A program made the translations under genes and the position numbers. A stretch of DNA of 64,000 nt from a candidate division Zixibacteria bacterium RBG-1. Lineage in GTDB: Bacteria > Zixibacteria > MSB-5A5 > DSPP01 > RBG-1. The stretch is taken from assembly GCA_000447245.1 (NCBI GenBank), contig AUYT01000001.1:414825-478824 (forward strand). The letters are read 5' to 3'. A model generated the notes under the pieces. That model was not told the origin of the DNA. It ran no database searches and worked only from the letters and a program-made list of their open reading frames with translations. Shown in pieces: positions 18,159 to 26,896 of the stretch (positions are counted from its first letter, which is position 1; each line of letters starts with the position of its first letter).

Positions 18159-19515
18159 AAGATTCAAGCATTTACATTTTGTGGGAATCGGCGGAGTGGG
18201 GATGTGCGGCATAGCCGAAATTTTGCTTAATTTGGGATACAAAATCTCCGGCTCGGATTTAAAATCTTCTGAAACTAACGAGCACCTGGCCAAATTAGGG
18301 GCCCAGATTTTCACCGGTCACCAGGAATCCAATGTCAAAGGTGCGGATGTGGTGGTCATTTCCTCGGCAGTCAAAGAGGAGAATCCGGAAGTTAGAGCCG
18401 CCAGAGAAAATAAAATTCCGGTAATCCGCCGGGCGGAAATGTTAGCTGAATTAATGCGGATGAAATTCGGGATTGCCATAGCCGGAACCCACGGGAAAAC
18501 CACTACAACATCCATGATTGGACAGATTCTCAGCGAAGGAGGGGTTGATCCAACCATTATAGTAGGCGGCCGGGTGCTGAATTTAGAATCCAACGCCAAG
18601 CTGGGTAAGGGGATGTATCTGGTAGCAGAAGCGGATGAATTCGACCGCTCCTTCTTAAAACTTTCCCCGACTATTGCAGTGGTGACCAATTTAGAAGCCG
18701 AGCATTTGGACTGCTACAAAAACTTAGACGAAATCAAAGCCGCCTTTCTGGAGTTTATGAATAAAGTCCCTTTTTACGGCAATGTGATTTTATGCCTAAA
18801 CGAAGCCAGTTTGCAGAGTCTGATGCCCCAGATTCAAAGACCCATAATCACCTATGGAACAGTGCCTCAGGCAGATATCGAAGCTTATGATATCCAATTT
18901 CATGAAAGTAGCTCCAAATTCAAAGTCAAAGTCAATGGAAAAGAAAAAGGAGCTCTCAATTTACAGGTTCCGGGAATCCACAACGTCAAAAACTCTTTAG
19001 CTGCCTTAGCCGTAGGACTAGAATTAGAAATCCCCTGGGAGAAAATCAAAAAGGCCTTGCAAGAATTCAAAGGGGTCAATCGCAGATTTGAAGTCAAGGG
19101 GGTCAAAGATGGAATCATGGTGGTGGATGATTACGCCCACCATCCCACTGAAATTGAAGCCACTCTGCAAGCGGCTAAATCCGGCTGGGATAAAAGAATT
19201 ATCGCAGTCTTTCAACCTCATCTGTATTCCCGCACCAAGGATTTTTATCCGGAATTCGGGAAGGCTTTTTTCAATTCTGACATCCTGATTGTCACCGACA
19301 TTTACCCGGCCCGGGAAGAGCCGATTCCGGGGGTAAGCGGAGAATTAGTGGCTGAAGCGGCTAAAAAATCCGGACATAAACAGGTTTTCTACGTACCCAA
19401 AACCTCAGATGTGGCCGCATTTTTAAAAAAGTTTTTGAAAAAAGAGGATTTAGTGATTACCTTAGGAGCCGGAGATATTTATAAAGTAGGCCAGGAACTT
19501 TTAAATAACAGTTGA
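18148..19515 (+). CDS. murC: MurC, UDP-MurNAc:L-alanine ligase
   Basis: 455 aa. Motifs are 'HLHFVGIGGVGMCGIAEILL' (N-terminal nucleotide-type loop), 'IAGTHGKTTTTSMIG' (P-loop; the THGKTTT form marks MurC), 'EADEFDRSFLKLSP', 'DDYAHHPTEIEATL' and 'FQPHLYSRTKDF'. It adds L-Ala to UDP-MurNAc, the first peptide step. In many bacteria murB follows murC here; in this genome ftsQ follows directly and murB lies about 41 kb away in the window. Confidence 0.96.
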   Translation: MNFKRFKHLHFVGIGGVGMCGIAEILLNLGYKISGSDLKSSETNEHLAKLGAQIFTGHQESNVKGADVVVISSAVKEENPEVRAARENKIPVIRRAEMLAELMRMKFGIAIAGTHGKTTTTSMIGQILSEGGVDPTIIVGGRVLNLESNAKLGKGMYLVAEADEFDRSFLKLSPTIAVVTNLEAEHLDCYKNLDEIKAAFLEFMNKVPFYGNVILCLNEASLQSLMPQIQRPIITYGTVPQADIEAYDIQFHESSSKFKVKVNGKEKGALNLQVPGIHNVKNSLAALAVGLELEIPWEKIKKALQEFKGVNRRFEVKGVKDGIMVVDDYAHHPTEIEATLQAAKSGWDKRIIAVFQPHLYSRTKDFYPEFGKAFFNSDILIVTDIYPAREEPIPGVSGELVAEAAKKSGHKQVFYVPKTSDVAAFLKKFLKKEDLVITLGAGDIYKVGQELLNNS

Positions 19516-19516
19516 G

Positions 19517-20254
19517 ATGAACCATAAACAGAAAATAAAACAGATAATCTTCGCCTTATTCATTTTTTCTATTTTGGCCACCACTCCTTTATGGGCCTGG
19601 TTTTCTTTCTTCAAACTTTCTTATATAAACTGGGAAGGTAACCAAAAAATTCCGAGCGAACAATTAGACCAAAACTTTCAGGCCCTGTATGGAAAAAATA
19701 TTTTTAAAATCAAATTAGAAACAATAGAAGAAAAATTGCTGGCCGACCCCAGAATCAGAAGCGTCGATGCCAGAAGAGTTTTGCCCAATCAGTTAACAGT
19801 TACCATTGAAGAAAAAAGAGCCATAATCCTGGTACAGGCCAAAAGATTATTCGGTCTATCTTTGGATTTGGAGCTGATTCCTCTGGACAGCTTGGCGGAA
19901 GACCTGCCCGTTATAACGGGCTGCAGTTTTTCCCCGGTGAAATATTACAAAAAACTCCAGCATAAGGAGCTTAATTTGGCCTGGGATTTATACCAGATAT
20001 TTTTGAAAAAAGATTTGAGTTTGGCCAATCGGATTTCGGAAATATCGGTTGAGAATGAAAAGAATCTTGCAGTCTATTTTATGCCGGACGGCTTGAAAGT
20101 GAATTTGGGAGTGGGGGATTGGGAGACCAAACTCAAAAGACTGCAAGAGGTATTGCAAAGAGAAGAAAATTTACGCTCAGTAGATTTAAGATTTAAAAAT
20201 ATGGCGGTTCTGAAATTCAAAGAGGACAAAGAGAGCAAATTAGCCCGAATATGA
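19517..20254 (+). CDS. ftsQ: FtsQ-like divisome protein with POTRA domain
   Basis: 245 aa bitopic protein: short cytoplasmic start, one membrane helix at about residues 8-28, then a POTRA domain ('LSYINWEGNQKIPSEQL..KNIFKIKLETIEEKLLADPRI', 'SVDARRVLPNQLTVTIEEK') and the FtsQ beta domain. FtsQ connects early and late divisome proteins from the periplasmic side. The call relies on POTRA architecture and on the invariant position before ftsA, with which it overlaps by four bases. Confidence 0.9.
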   Translation: MNHKQKIKQIIFALFIFSILATTPLWAWFSFFKLSYINWEGNQKIPSEQLDQNFQALYGKNIFKIKLETIEEKLLADPRIRSVDARRVLPNQLTVTIEEKRAIILVQAKRLFGLSLDLELIPLDSLAEDLPVITGCSFSPVKYYKKLQHKELNLAWDLYQIFLKKDLSLANRISEISVENEKNLAVYFMPDGLKVNLGVGDWETKLKRLQEVLQREENLRSVDLRFKNMAVLKFKEDKESKLARI

Positions 20255-21486
20255 AAAATCAGGATTGGTTGGTCGGCTTGGATATAGGAACCACCAAAAT
20301 CGGCGTAGTTGTAGCTGAAATTCAAGAAAATCTGAAACCCAAAATCATCGGGATTGGTCTGGCCCCTTCTTTGGGTTTAAAAAGAGGAGTGGTGGTGGAT
20401 TTAGAAAAAACCGTTTTAGCCATTTCCAAAGCTATCGAAGACGCGGAGATGATGGCCGGGGTAAAAATTGATTCAGTTTTGGCCGGAATTGCCGGAGACC
20501 ATATCAAAAGCATCAACAGCCGGGGTGTGGTAGCAGTCTCCAGTTCCCATAATGAAATCAAAGTCAAAGATGTCAACCGGGTAATTGAAGCCGCCAAAAA
20601 TGTAGCTATACCTCAAGAGCGTGAAATAATTCATATTTTACCCTTAGATTTTACGGTTGATGAACAGGACGGAATCCAGAATCCTCTGGGGATGAGTGGA
20701 ATGAGATTAGAGGCCTCGGTTCATATTGTCACCGGCGCCTCGACTCCGGCCCAGAATATTTATAAATGTATTCAAAAAGTGGGTTTGAAAGTGGATGAAA
20801 TAGTGCTGGAACCTCTGGCTTCCAGTTATGCAGTTTTGTCTCCCGAAGAACAAAACTTAGGAGTGATTTTAATCGACCTAGGCGGAGGCACTACCGACAT
20901 AGCTATATTTTATGAAGGGGGTTTAAGATACGTTTCAGTTTTAGGAATCGGAGGCCAAAATGTTACCAATGATATCGCCATTGGTCTGCGGACTCCGGTA
21001 GAGCAGGCCGAAATGCTCAAAAAGGGTTACGGCTGTGCTTTGGCGTCCTTGGTGGATGCAGATGAGCTGGTCACGGTCCAAAACGTAGGGGGAGTGGAAA
21101 ATAGAGAGATTTCCCGCCAGGTTTTGGCCAATATTATAGAGCCCAGAATGGAAGAACTTTTCAGTTTAGTCAACCGGGAAGTGAAAAAAACCGGTTTAGC
21201 CCCTTTTATGGCAGCCGGTGTAGTTTTAACCGGGGGCGGCTCTCTTCTAGAAGGAGTTGTGCAAATGGCGGAGCAAGTCTTGGATCTACCGGTCAAATTA
21301 GGCCGGCCTCAGAGATTTATAGACTTACACGATTTAGCCCAGAGCCCCATCTTTGCCACCAGCCTGGGGCTGGTCCTATACGGTTTAGATCAGAAAAATA
21401 ATTTTGGATACAATCATAAGAACAACAAAAAGATTTTTTACCGATTCAAAGAAACCATGAAAGATTGGTTTAACGAATACTTTTAA
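20251..21486 (+). CDS. ftsA: FtsA, actin-like membrane tether of FtsZ
   Basis: 411 aa. Actin-fold motifs are 'VGLDIGTTKIGVVVAE' (phosphate 1), 'ILIDLGGGTTDIAIF' (phosphate 2) and 'GVVLTGGGSLLEGV' (adenosine). The SHS2 region contains 'GMSGMRLEASVHIVTG'. The last residues 'RFKETMKDWFNEYF' are an amphipathic helix like the known FtsA membrane-targeting sequence. It recruits FtsZ filaments to the membrane. It overlaps ftsQ and is followed by an 18-base gap with a strong ribosome site for ftsZ. Confidence 0.96.
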   Translation: MKNQDWLVGLDIGTTKIGVVVAEIQENLKPKIIGIGLAPSLGLKRGVVVDLEKTVLAISKAIEDAEMMAGVKIDSVLAGIAGDHIKSINSRGVVAVSSSHNEIKVKDVNRVIEAAKNVAIPQEREIIHILPLDFTVDEQDGIQNPLGMSGMRLEASVHIVTGASTPAQNIYKCIQKVGLKVDEIVLEPLASSYAVLSPEEQNLGVILIDLGGGTTDIAIFYEGGLRYVSVLGIGGQNVTNDIAIGLRTPVEQAEMLKKGYGCALASLVDADELVTVQNVGGVENREISRQVLANIIEPRMEELFSLVNREVKKTGLAPFMAAGVVLTGGGSLLEGVVQMAEQVLDLPVKLGRPQRFIDLHDLAQSPIFATSLGLVLYGLDQKNNFGYNHKNNKKIFYRFKETMKDWFNEYF

Positions 21487-21504
21487 AACAGAGGAGGAAT
21501 TACC

Positions 21505-22635
21505 ATGTTTGAACTGGATCTGGACAGTTTAAATTACGCCAACATGAAAGTAGTGGGAGTGGGAGGTGCCGGTGGAAACGGCATAAACCGCATGATTGAA
21601 GCCGGTCTGGCCGGAGTAGATTTTATATCTATGAATACAGACGCTCAGGCCCTGGATGCCTCCAAAGCCACCTTAAAAATCCAAATCGGAAAAGAGCTGA
21701 CCAAAGGTCTGGGAGCCGGCTCCATACCGGAGGTAGGAAGAAGAGCTATTGAGGAAAACCGGGAGCAGGTGGCTGAAGCTATAAAAGGAGCCAACATGGT
21801 TTTTGTGACGGCAGGTATGGGGGGGGGAACCGGAACCGGAGCCGCCCCGATTGTAGCGGAAATTGCCAAAGAGTCCGGTGCCCTGACTGTTGGTGTAGTG
21901 ACCAAGCCCTTTGAATTTGAAGGGAGAAAAAGGATGGCCAATGCCCTTTTGGGAATAAAAGAGCTCAAAGAAAGAGTAGATACTTTAATTATCATCCCTA
22001 ATCAAAGATTGCTTTCGATTGCCAATAAGCAGACCTTGTTTACCGACGCTTTCAAATTGGCTGACGAAATTTTACTGCAAGCCACCAAAGGAATATCAGA
22101 CTTAATCTCCGTGCCGGGTCTGGTCAATTTAGATTTTGCGGATGTCAAAACCGTGATGTCGGAAATGGGGGATGCTCTTATGGGAACCGGTTACGGCTCA
22201 GGCGATAACAAAGCCGTGGATGCGGCTCAGAAAGCGATTGCCTCACCACTTCTGGAAGATGTCTCCATAGCCGGAGCCAAAGGGGTTTTGGTAAATATCA
22301 CCGGAGGGGATGATTTGACCTTATATGATGTCAACGAAGCGGCCAGCGTGATTTATGAAGCGGCCGGGGATGAGGCCAATATTATCTTCGGGGCAGTCTT
22401 GGATAAAAACTTGAAAAATGAGATAAAAGTTACCGTAATAGCTACCGGTTTTTCCAATAACAAAGCCCATGAACAATATACCAGACCTATGGAAGCGGTG
22501 ACCACTAGAAAATTAATCTTAGAAAAGCCGAATTCTGCCAAAAAATCGGGCTGGTCATTCAGGCAGCAGGATGTCTTTAATCCAAAGTCAACAGAAGACT
22601 TAGAGGTACCGACTTTTATGAGAAAGCCAAAATAA
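21505..22635 (+). CDS. ftsZ: FtsZ, tubulin-like division GTPase
   Basis: 376 aa. It has the N-terminal '[19 protein letters not shown]', the tubulin signature '[19 protein letters not shown]', the T7-loop region '[22 protein letters not shown]', and a C-terminal conserved peptide '[11 protein letters not shown]' that binds FtsA. A long disordered linker is nearly absent, so the tail is short. A GAGGAGGA ribosome site lies close before the ATG, unlike the weak or absent sites elsewhere in the cluster, fitting high FtsZ demand. It ends the dcw cluster facing rpmB. Confidence 0.98.
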   Translation: MFELDLDSLNYANMKVVGVGGAGGNGINRMIEAGLAGVDFISMNTDAQALDASKATLKIQIGKELTKGLGAGSIPEVGRRAIEENREQVAEAIKGANMVFVTAGMGGGTGTGAAPIVAEIAKESGALTVGVVTKPFEFEGRKRMANALLGIKELKERVDTLIIIPNQRLLSIANKQTLFTDAFKLADEILLQATKGISDLISVPGLVNLDFADVKTVMSEMGDALMGTGYGSGDNKAVDAAQKAIASPLLEDVSIAGAKGVLVNITGGDDLTLYDVNEAASVIYEAAGDEANIIFGAVLDKNLKNEIKVTVIATGFSNNKAHEQYTRPMEAVTTRKLILEKPNSAKKSGWSFRQQDVFNPKSTEDLEVPTFMRKPK

Positions 22636-22663
22636 TTGAGGGTAAACGCTTATTCTTAAATCT

Positions 22664-22855
22664 TTAAGCTGCTTTTTGGACCTTGCCGGCCTTAATACAG
22701 GCCGTGCAGACCAATATCTTTCTTTTAACTCCATCTATTAAGGCATTGACTTTCTTCAAGTTAGGAAAGAAGCGCCTTCGGCTGGCTTTATTGGCGTGGC
22801 TCCTCTGATTTCCAAAACTGGTTTTTTTACCGCAAACTTGACATTTTTTTGCCAT
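22664..22855 (-). CDS. rpmB: Ribosomal protein bL28, zinc-ribbon form
   Basis: 63 aa, complete. 'MAKKCQVCGKKTSFGNQRSHANKASRRRFFPNLKKV' is the L28 opening and 'ILVCTACIKAGKVQKA' its end. Both C-x-x-C pairs are present, so this is the zinc-binding (C+) form. It is a structural part of the 50S subunit. It lies alone on the minus strand between ftsZ and recG; its promoter is read from the recG side. Confidence 0.96.
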   Translation of the reverse strand: MAKKCQVCGKKTSFGNQRSHANKASRRRFFPNLKKVNALIDGVKRKILVCTACIKAGKVQKAA

Positions 22856-22885
22856 ATAAGTTGCTTTTTTTCAAAGAGTTATCGT

Positions 22886-22913
22886 AATATATACGTTTTT
22901 CTGTAAAAAGCAA
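22886..22913 (-). promoter_or_regulatory. Putative rpmB promoter
   Basis: On the minus strand TTGCTT (22913-22908), 16 bases, then TATATT (22891-22886), giving a leader of about 24 bases before the rpmB ATG. The -35 box matches 3 to 4 of 6 bases and the -10 matches 5 of 6. Confidence 0.5.
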
Positions 22914-22953
22914 GAAATATTTTAATTGACAACCATAATTTTTTAAATTTTAT

Positions 22954-22962
22954 TGATATAAT
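22954..22962 (+). promoter_or_regulatory. Putative extended -10 promoter of recG
   Basis: TGATATAAT matches the extended -10 (TGnTATAAT) perfectly. It ends 12 bases before the recG ATG, so the mRNA leader would be only about 5-6 bases. No Shine-Dalgarno sequence lies between. A TTGACA at 22926 is too far (25 bases) to be the partner -35. Confidence 0.5.
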
Positions 22963-22974
22963 TGGCAAAAATCT

Positions 22975-25065
22975 ATGCCAAAAAGTCAAATCGAATCTCC
23001 AGTACAATATCTGAAAGGGATTGGTCCCAAAAAGGCGGAGGTGCTAAACTCCGTCGGAATAAAGACCATTGAGGATATTTTATATTATTTACCCCGCAAA
23101 TATTTAGACCGCTCTACCTTTACCCCCATCAATCAGCTGCAACCCAATACTCAAGCCACAGTCATCGGTAAAGTGGAAGCTTTGGGAATCAAAAAAGGGA
23201 GAAAAAACAGATTTCAGGTAATCCTCAAAGATAAAACCGGATATTTAAATTTAATCTGGTTTGCCAATCTGAAATATGTTCAGAATGCCTTTGAAGCCGA
23301 GGATGTGGTGATTGCCTCTGGAGAGATAAGTTTTTACAACGGTCTGCAAATGGCTCATCCGGAGTTCGAAATTATCTCCGGCAACGGAGATGAACTAATC
23401 CACACCGGGAGAGTAATCCCGGTTTACCCCTCCACGGCCCGCTTGAGAAAACTGAATTTAGACAGTCGTGGCTTCAGGAGAATCTTAAAACCGTTTTTAG
23501 AAAGAGTGGAGCAGGTGGTAGAGGAAACTCTGCCGCAGCCGATTGTTTCAGAGCAGCATTTGCTGCCGTTGTCCTGGGCTTTAAAAAATATCCATTTTCC
23601 TGAAAATTTAAGCGTGGCTGAACAGGCCCGCCAGCGTCTGGCTTTTGATGAGCTTTTTTATCTGGAGCTGATGCTGGCTTTAAGAAAGAAAAGATTGACC
23701 GATTCTCCGGAAGGTATCCCTTTTCAAAAGCCCGGCTCCTTAATCAAGCAGTTGTTAAACAAGCTTCTCTTCAAATTAACCGAAGCCCAGAGAAAAGTCT
23801 TAAGAGAAATTGCCCATGATATGATGTCCAAAAAACCGATGAACCGGCTTTTGCAGGGGGATGTCGGCTCCGGTAAGACCGTCGTAGCTCTAATCTCTAT
23901 GATGATGGCAGTGGAATCCGGCTATCAGGCGGCTTTTATGGCCCCCACCGAAATTTTGGCAGAACAGCATTATTTGACCATTCATAAATTAGCGGAGGAA
24001 TTAGGAATCAAAATAGTTTTATTGACCAGTTCGGTTCCCAAAAAAGAAAAAGACGCTATCTTAGGTCAAATTTCCTTAGGGGAAGCCAGCATCGTTATTG
24101 GCACCCAGGCTCTGATTCAGGAAAAAGTAAAATTCTACCGTGTGGGCCTGGCAGTCATCGACGAACAGCACCGCTTTGGAGTTATGCAGAGAGCTCTTCT
24201 GAAGCAAAAAGGGCATCAGCCGGATGTTTTGATTATGACCGCCACTCCTATTCCCCGGACCTTGGCATTAACGGCTTACGGTGATTTGGATGTTTCGGTG
24301 ATTGACCAGCTGCCCCCGGGCCGCAAGCCGATCGAAACGATTTTGAGAGATGAAAAAACCCGGCCGGAGGTGTATCGCTTCTTAGACAAAAAGATCTCTT
24401 CCGGACGTCAGGTTTATATTGTCTACCCCTTAATCGAAGAGACCGAGAAGCTGGATTTGAAAGCGGCTACCGAAGGTTATGAGAAATTAAAAAAGGAAGT
24501 ATTTCCCAATCGCAGAGTTGGTTTAATTCATGGCCGGATTAAAAATACCGACCGGGAAGCCATCATGCAGAAATTCCGAAAAGGGGAATTTGATATCCTG
24601 GTTTCCACCACCGTTATCGAAGTGGGGGTGGATGTCCCCAACTCCAGCATAATGGTGATAGAGCATGCCGAAAGATTTGGTCTATCCCAATTACATCAGT
24701 TAAGAGGAAGAGTAGGTAGGGGAGCGGAGCAATCTTTCTGCTTTTTAATGGCTAATTACCCACTCTCCCTGGATGCCAAAGAAAGATTACAGGCCTTATG
24801 CTCAACCACCGATGGATTTAAAATCGCCGAACTGGATTTGAAACTAAGGGGGCCGGGAGAATTTTTCGGTACCAAGCAGCATGGACTGCCGGAGCTGAAA
24901 GTGGCCGATTTAATCCGGGACTTAAAACTTTTATACGAAGCCCGCCGATGGGCTTTCAAAATTATAGAAGAAGATCCTTTCCTACTCAAAGCCGAAAATC
25001 AGCTTCTCAGAACCCATTTCCTAAGAAGATATAAGGATAAATTCGGGTTAGGGAACATTGGATAA
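22975..25065 (+). CDS. recG: RecG, ATP-dependent branched-DNA helicase
   Basis: 696 aa, normal length. The N-terminal wedge/OB part opens 'SPVQYLKGIGPKKAEVLNSVGI' and 'YYLPRKYLDRS'. Helicase motifs are 'LLQGDVGSGKTVVAL' (I), 'MAPTEILAEQHY' (Ia), 'VIDEQHRFGVMQR' (II, DEQH), 'MTATPIPRTLAL' (III) and 'GRVGRGAEQSFCFL' (VI). The C-terminal 'FFGTKQHGLPELKVADL' is the RecG-specific region. It remodels stalled forks and Holliday junctions. It likely has its own promoter with a very short leader and overlaps the next gene by eight bases. Confidence 0.97.
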   Translation: MPKSQIESPVQYLKGIGPKKAEVLNSVGIKTIEDILYYLPRKYLDRSTFTPINQLQPNTQATVIGKVEALGIKKGRKNRFQVILKDKTGYLNLIWFANLKYVQNAFEAEDVVIASGEISFYNGLQMAHPEFEIISGNGDELIHTGRVIPVYPSTARLRKLNLDSRGFRRILKPFLERVEQVVEETLPQPIVSEQHLLPLSWALKNIHFPENLSVAEQARQRLAFDELFYLELMLALRKKRLTDSPEGIPFQKPGSLIKQLLNKLLFKLTEAQRKVLREIAHDMMSKKPMNRLLQGDVGSGKTVVALISMMMAVESGYQAAFMAPTEILAEQHYLTIHKLAEELGIKIVLLTSSVPKKEKDAILGQISLGEASIVIGTQALIQEKVKFYRVGLAVIDEQHRFGVMQRALLKQKGHQPDVLIMTATPIPRTLALTAYGDLDVSVIDQLPPGRKPIETILRDEKTRPEVYRFLDKKISSGRQVYIVYPLIEETEKLDLKAATEGYEKLKKEVFPNRRVGLIHGRIKNTDREAIMQKFRKGEFDILVSTTVIEVGVDVPNSSIMVIEHAERFGLSQLHQLRGRVGRGAEQSFCFLMANYPLSLDAKERLQALCSTTDGFKIAELDLKLRGPGEFFGTKQHGLPELKVADLIRDLKLLYEARRWAFKIIEEDPFLLKAENQLLRTHFLRRYKDKFGLGNIG

Positions 25066-25621
25066 ATTAAATTACCTATTTATTCCGGATAAGATTTTTT
25101 TCACCGGCGAACAGCTCGCCGAACACTGGACCGCTGAAAATTACGAAATCATCGGCGATTCGATTGTGGCTTTCATCGGTCCCTGCGAGATCTCTCCCAA
25201 TTTTTTGTGGGACATCAAGCATAGAAAGAAAAAAACTCCCATCAAGTCAGAGTTGATGCTGCATTTTTTAGTGGAGCATTTTGAGACCGATTTTGAGAAA
25301 GCGATCTTAAGGCAGAAACTTTTAATCCACATTTTGAAAGACAAGCTCAATCATCGTTTAGGAGGGGATGTTTTACAGCGCTGGGGGGATGACTTATTTG
25401 ACGGAGATGCCAAACTTACCATCGCGGCCGTGGTCAAAACCAAAGTTTCCACCAAGATTCATGTAGGAGTAAATATCTCTTCCAAAAACACTCCGGTCAA
25501 AACCAAAGGTTTGCAGGATTATAATTTAGACCCCCAGGAGATGGCCCAGGCGGTGATGAATCAGTATCGCCTGGATATTTTAAAAATTACTGAAAAGATA
25601 GCTACCACCAAATCCTTTTGA
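25058..25621 (+). CDS. DUF366 family protein
   Basis: 187 aa. The pattern 'DKIFFTGEQLAEHWT', 'GDSIVAFIGPCEIS', 'ELMLHFLVEHFETDFEKAILRQKLL', 'RWGDDLFDGDAKLTIAAVV' and 'THVG'-like 'KIHVGVNIS' matches DUF366 as I remember it, a family of unknown function in archaea and some bacteria. The only reasonable start is a TTG at 25058, overlapping recG; the next Met is residue 67 and would remove conserved sequence. No membrane or signal segment is seen. The strongly conserved acidic and histidine residues look catalytic, but no reaction is known to me. Confidence 0.75.
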   Translation: MDKLNYLFIPDKIFFTGEQLAEHWTAENYEIIGDSIVAFIGPCEISPNFLWDIKHRKKKTPIKSELMLHFLVEHFETDFEKAILRQKLLIHILKDKLNHRLGGDVLQRWGDDLFDGDAKLTIAAVVKTKVSTKIHVGVNISSKNTPVKTKGLQDYNLDPQEMAQAVMNQYRLDILKITEKIATTKSF

Positions 25622-25622
25622 T

Positions 25623-25916
25623 ATGCCGGTCGATAAAGATCTGTTTTTACAGCTGGTGATAATGTTTCAGACCGCGGCTTACCAGCAGATGGGGAAAGTC
25701 AAAAATCCTCTCACGGATAAAATGGAGAAAGATTTAGCCCAGGCTCAATTTTCGATTGATATGCTGGGGATGCTGGAAGAAAAAACGAAAGGAAATTTAT
25801 CCGAAGAAGAAAAGAAATATTTAGAGCTGGCTTTGTATGAATTGAGGATGAATTATCTGGATGAAGTGAAAAAAGAAGGGGAAGGTAAGTCTACTGAGAC
25901 GGAGAAAAGTTCTTAA
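25623..25916 (+). CDS. DUF1844 domain protein
   Basis: 97 aa, small and mostly helical. 'AQFSIDMLGMLEEKTKGNLSEEEKKYLELALYELRMNYLDEV' matches DUF1844, a short domain of unknown function common in Acidobacteria, Deltaproteobacteria and FCB-type genomes. It starts one base after the DUF366 stop and is probably cotranscribed with it. The C-terminal tail is Lys/Glu/Ser-rich and disordered. No function can be assigned. Confidence 0.78.
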   Translation: MPVDKDLFLQLVIMFQTAAYQQMGKVKNPLTDKMEKDLAQAQFSIDMLGMLEEKTKGNLSEEEKKYLELALYELRMNYLDEVKKEGEGKSTETEKSS

Positions 25917-25922
25917 GAGAAA

Positions 25923-25955
25923 ATTCACAGCAGATTAAGCGGATTGAACGGATGA
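25923..25955. repeat. Dispersed repeat A, copy 1
   Basis: A 33-base unit starting ATTCACAGCAGATTAAGC; a second copy lies at 59927-59959 with 30 of 33 identical bases (three G/A differences). Here it directly follows a gene end and leads into hairpin family C. Its function is unknown. Confidence 0.7.
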
Positions 25956-25979
25956 AGGAGAGTACTGACCTCTCCCCAG

Positions 25980-26035
25980 CCCTCTCCTCAGAGGAGAGGG
26001 GGAATGTTCCCTTCCTATTAGGGGAAGGTTAGGGA
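25980..26035. repeat. Hairpin repeat C, copy 1
   Basis: A 9-bp stem (CCCTCTCCT / AGGAGAGGG) with a 3-base loop occupies 25980-26000. A weaker hairpin (CCTTCC / GGAAGG) and a GGTTAGGGAGGGGTTAGG-like tail follow. The same stem arms with a different loop occur at 43182-43202. It lies between the convergent DUF1844 and M48 genes. Confidence 0.7.
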
Positions 26036-26086
26036 GGGGTTAGGCTTTATAAAAAATCTGTTTCATCTTTGTGAGTGAATCCCCGG

Positions 26087-26896
26087 CTATTTTAACCTAT
26101 CCTTAATCTTCTTATAATCCTCTTGCATTAAAGGGAGCGTGGAATTAGCGTACCCCAAAGAATCCAGGTTTTGTTGGGCAGCTTCAATTCTTTTAACGGT
26201 AGGTGGATGGTCGGCGGCTAATTTTTCAATCACGTTTTTGCCGGATTTATCTAAATTATCCAATTTTTTGAGCAAATCCACCATCCCCTGCGGATTATAA
26301 CTAGCTCTGGACATATAAAAAATGGCATCATAGTCGGCTTCCAGTTCATTTTCCCGGGAAAACCCCTGCAGCATCAAGCCGATTCCTACGCTGACCCCTT
26401 GTTTCACTGCCTCAGAAGATTTCCCTAAAGCTATATCCAATAAAATACTAATTCCGATAACCTGCTGTAATCTTCTGACTCCATGCCGGGCGACAATATG
26501 TCCCACCTCATGCCCCAAAACCCCGGACAGTTCGGCTTCGGACTCCATCAGTTTCAATAAGCCGGTGTAGATATAAATGTATCCTCCGGGCATAGCGAAA
26601 GCATTAATCTCTTTGGAGTCTATGACGGTGAAATGATATTCCAAATCTTTGCGGTCTGAGACCTGGACTAATTTCTGTCCCACCCGGGAAATATAATTTT
26701 GGACTACTGTATCCCCTAAAATCATGTAATCTTTATCCACCTGCTCGGACATCTGTTTGCCGATGGAAACCTCCTGCTCGGTGGAGATTAAAATGACGGA
26801 TGTTTTGCCACCGGGACCGGTGGTGGCACAGTGAAAGACCAGAAGACAAACAAGAAATAAAAATAAATACAGACAGGTTTTTTTAAATGGTCTCAT
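26087..26896 (-). CDS. M48 family metalloprotease, lipoprotein (BepA/LoiP-like)
   Basis: 269 aa. A lipoprotein-type signal ends at Cys23 ('LVFHCATT'). The zinc site is H129-E-V-G-H133 in 'GVLGHEVGHIVARHG', with the third ligand in 'ENELEADYDAIFYMSRA'. 'AFAMPGGYIYIYTGLL' before the active site is typical of periplasmic M48 proteases that keep outer-membrane proteins in order. It has no TPR region, so it is the short form. Its start overlaps the 3' end of the methyltransferase gene. Confidence 0.9.
   Translation of the reverse strand: MRPFKKTCLYLFLFLVCLLVFHCATTGPGGKTSVILISTEQEVSIGKQMSEQVDKDYMILGDTVVQNYISRVGQKLVQVSDRKDLEYHFTVIDSKEINAFAMPGGYIYIYTGLLKLMESEAELSGVLGHEVGHIVARHGVRRLQQVIGISILLDIALGKSSEAVKQGVSVGIGLMLQGFSRENELEADYDAIFYMSRASYNPQGMVDLLKKLDNLDKSGKNVIEKLAADHPPTVKRIEAAQQNLDSLGYANSTLPLMQEDYKKIKDRLK

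Noticed and set aside
22926-22962. TTGACA and TATAAT as a standard promoter for recG
   Set aside because: The spacer is 25 bases, too long; the TATAAT is better explained as an extended -10.
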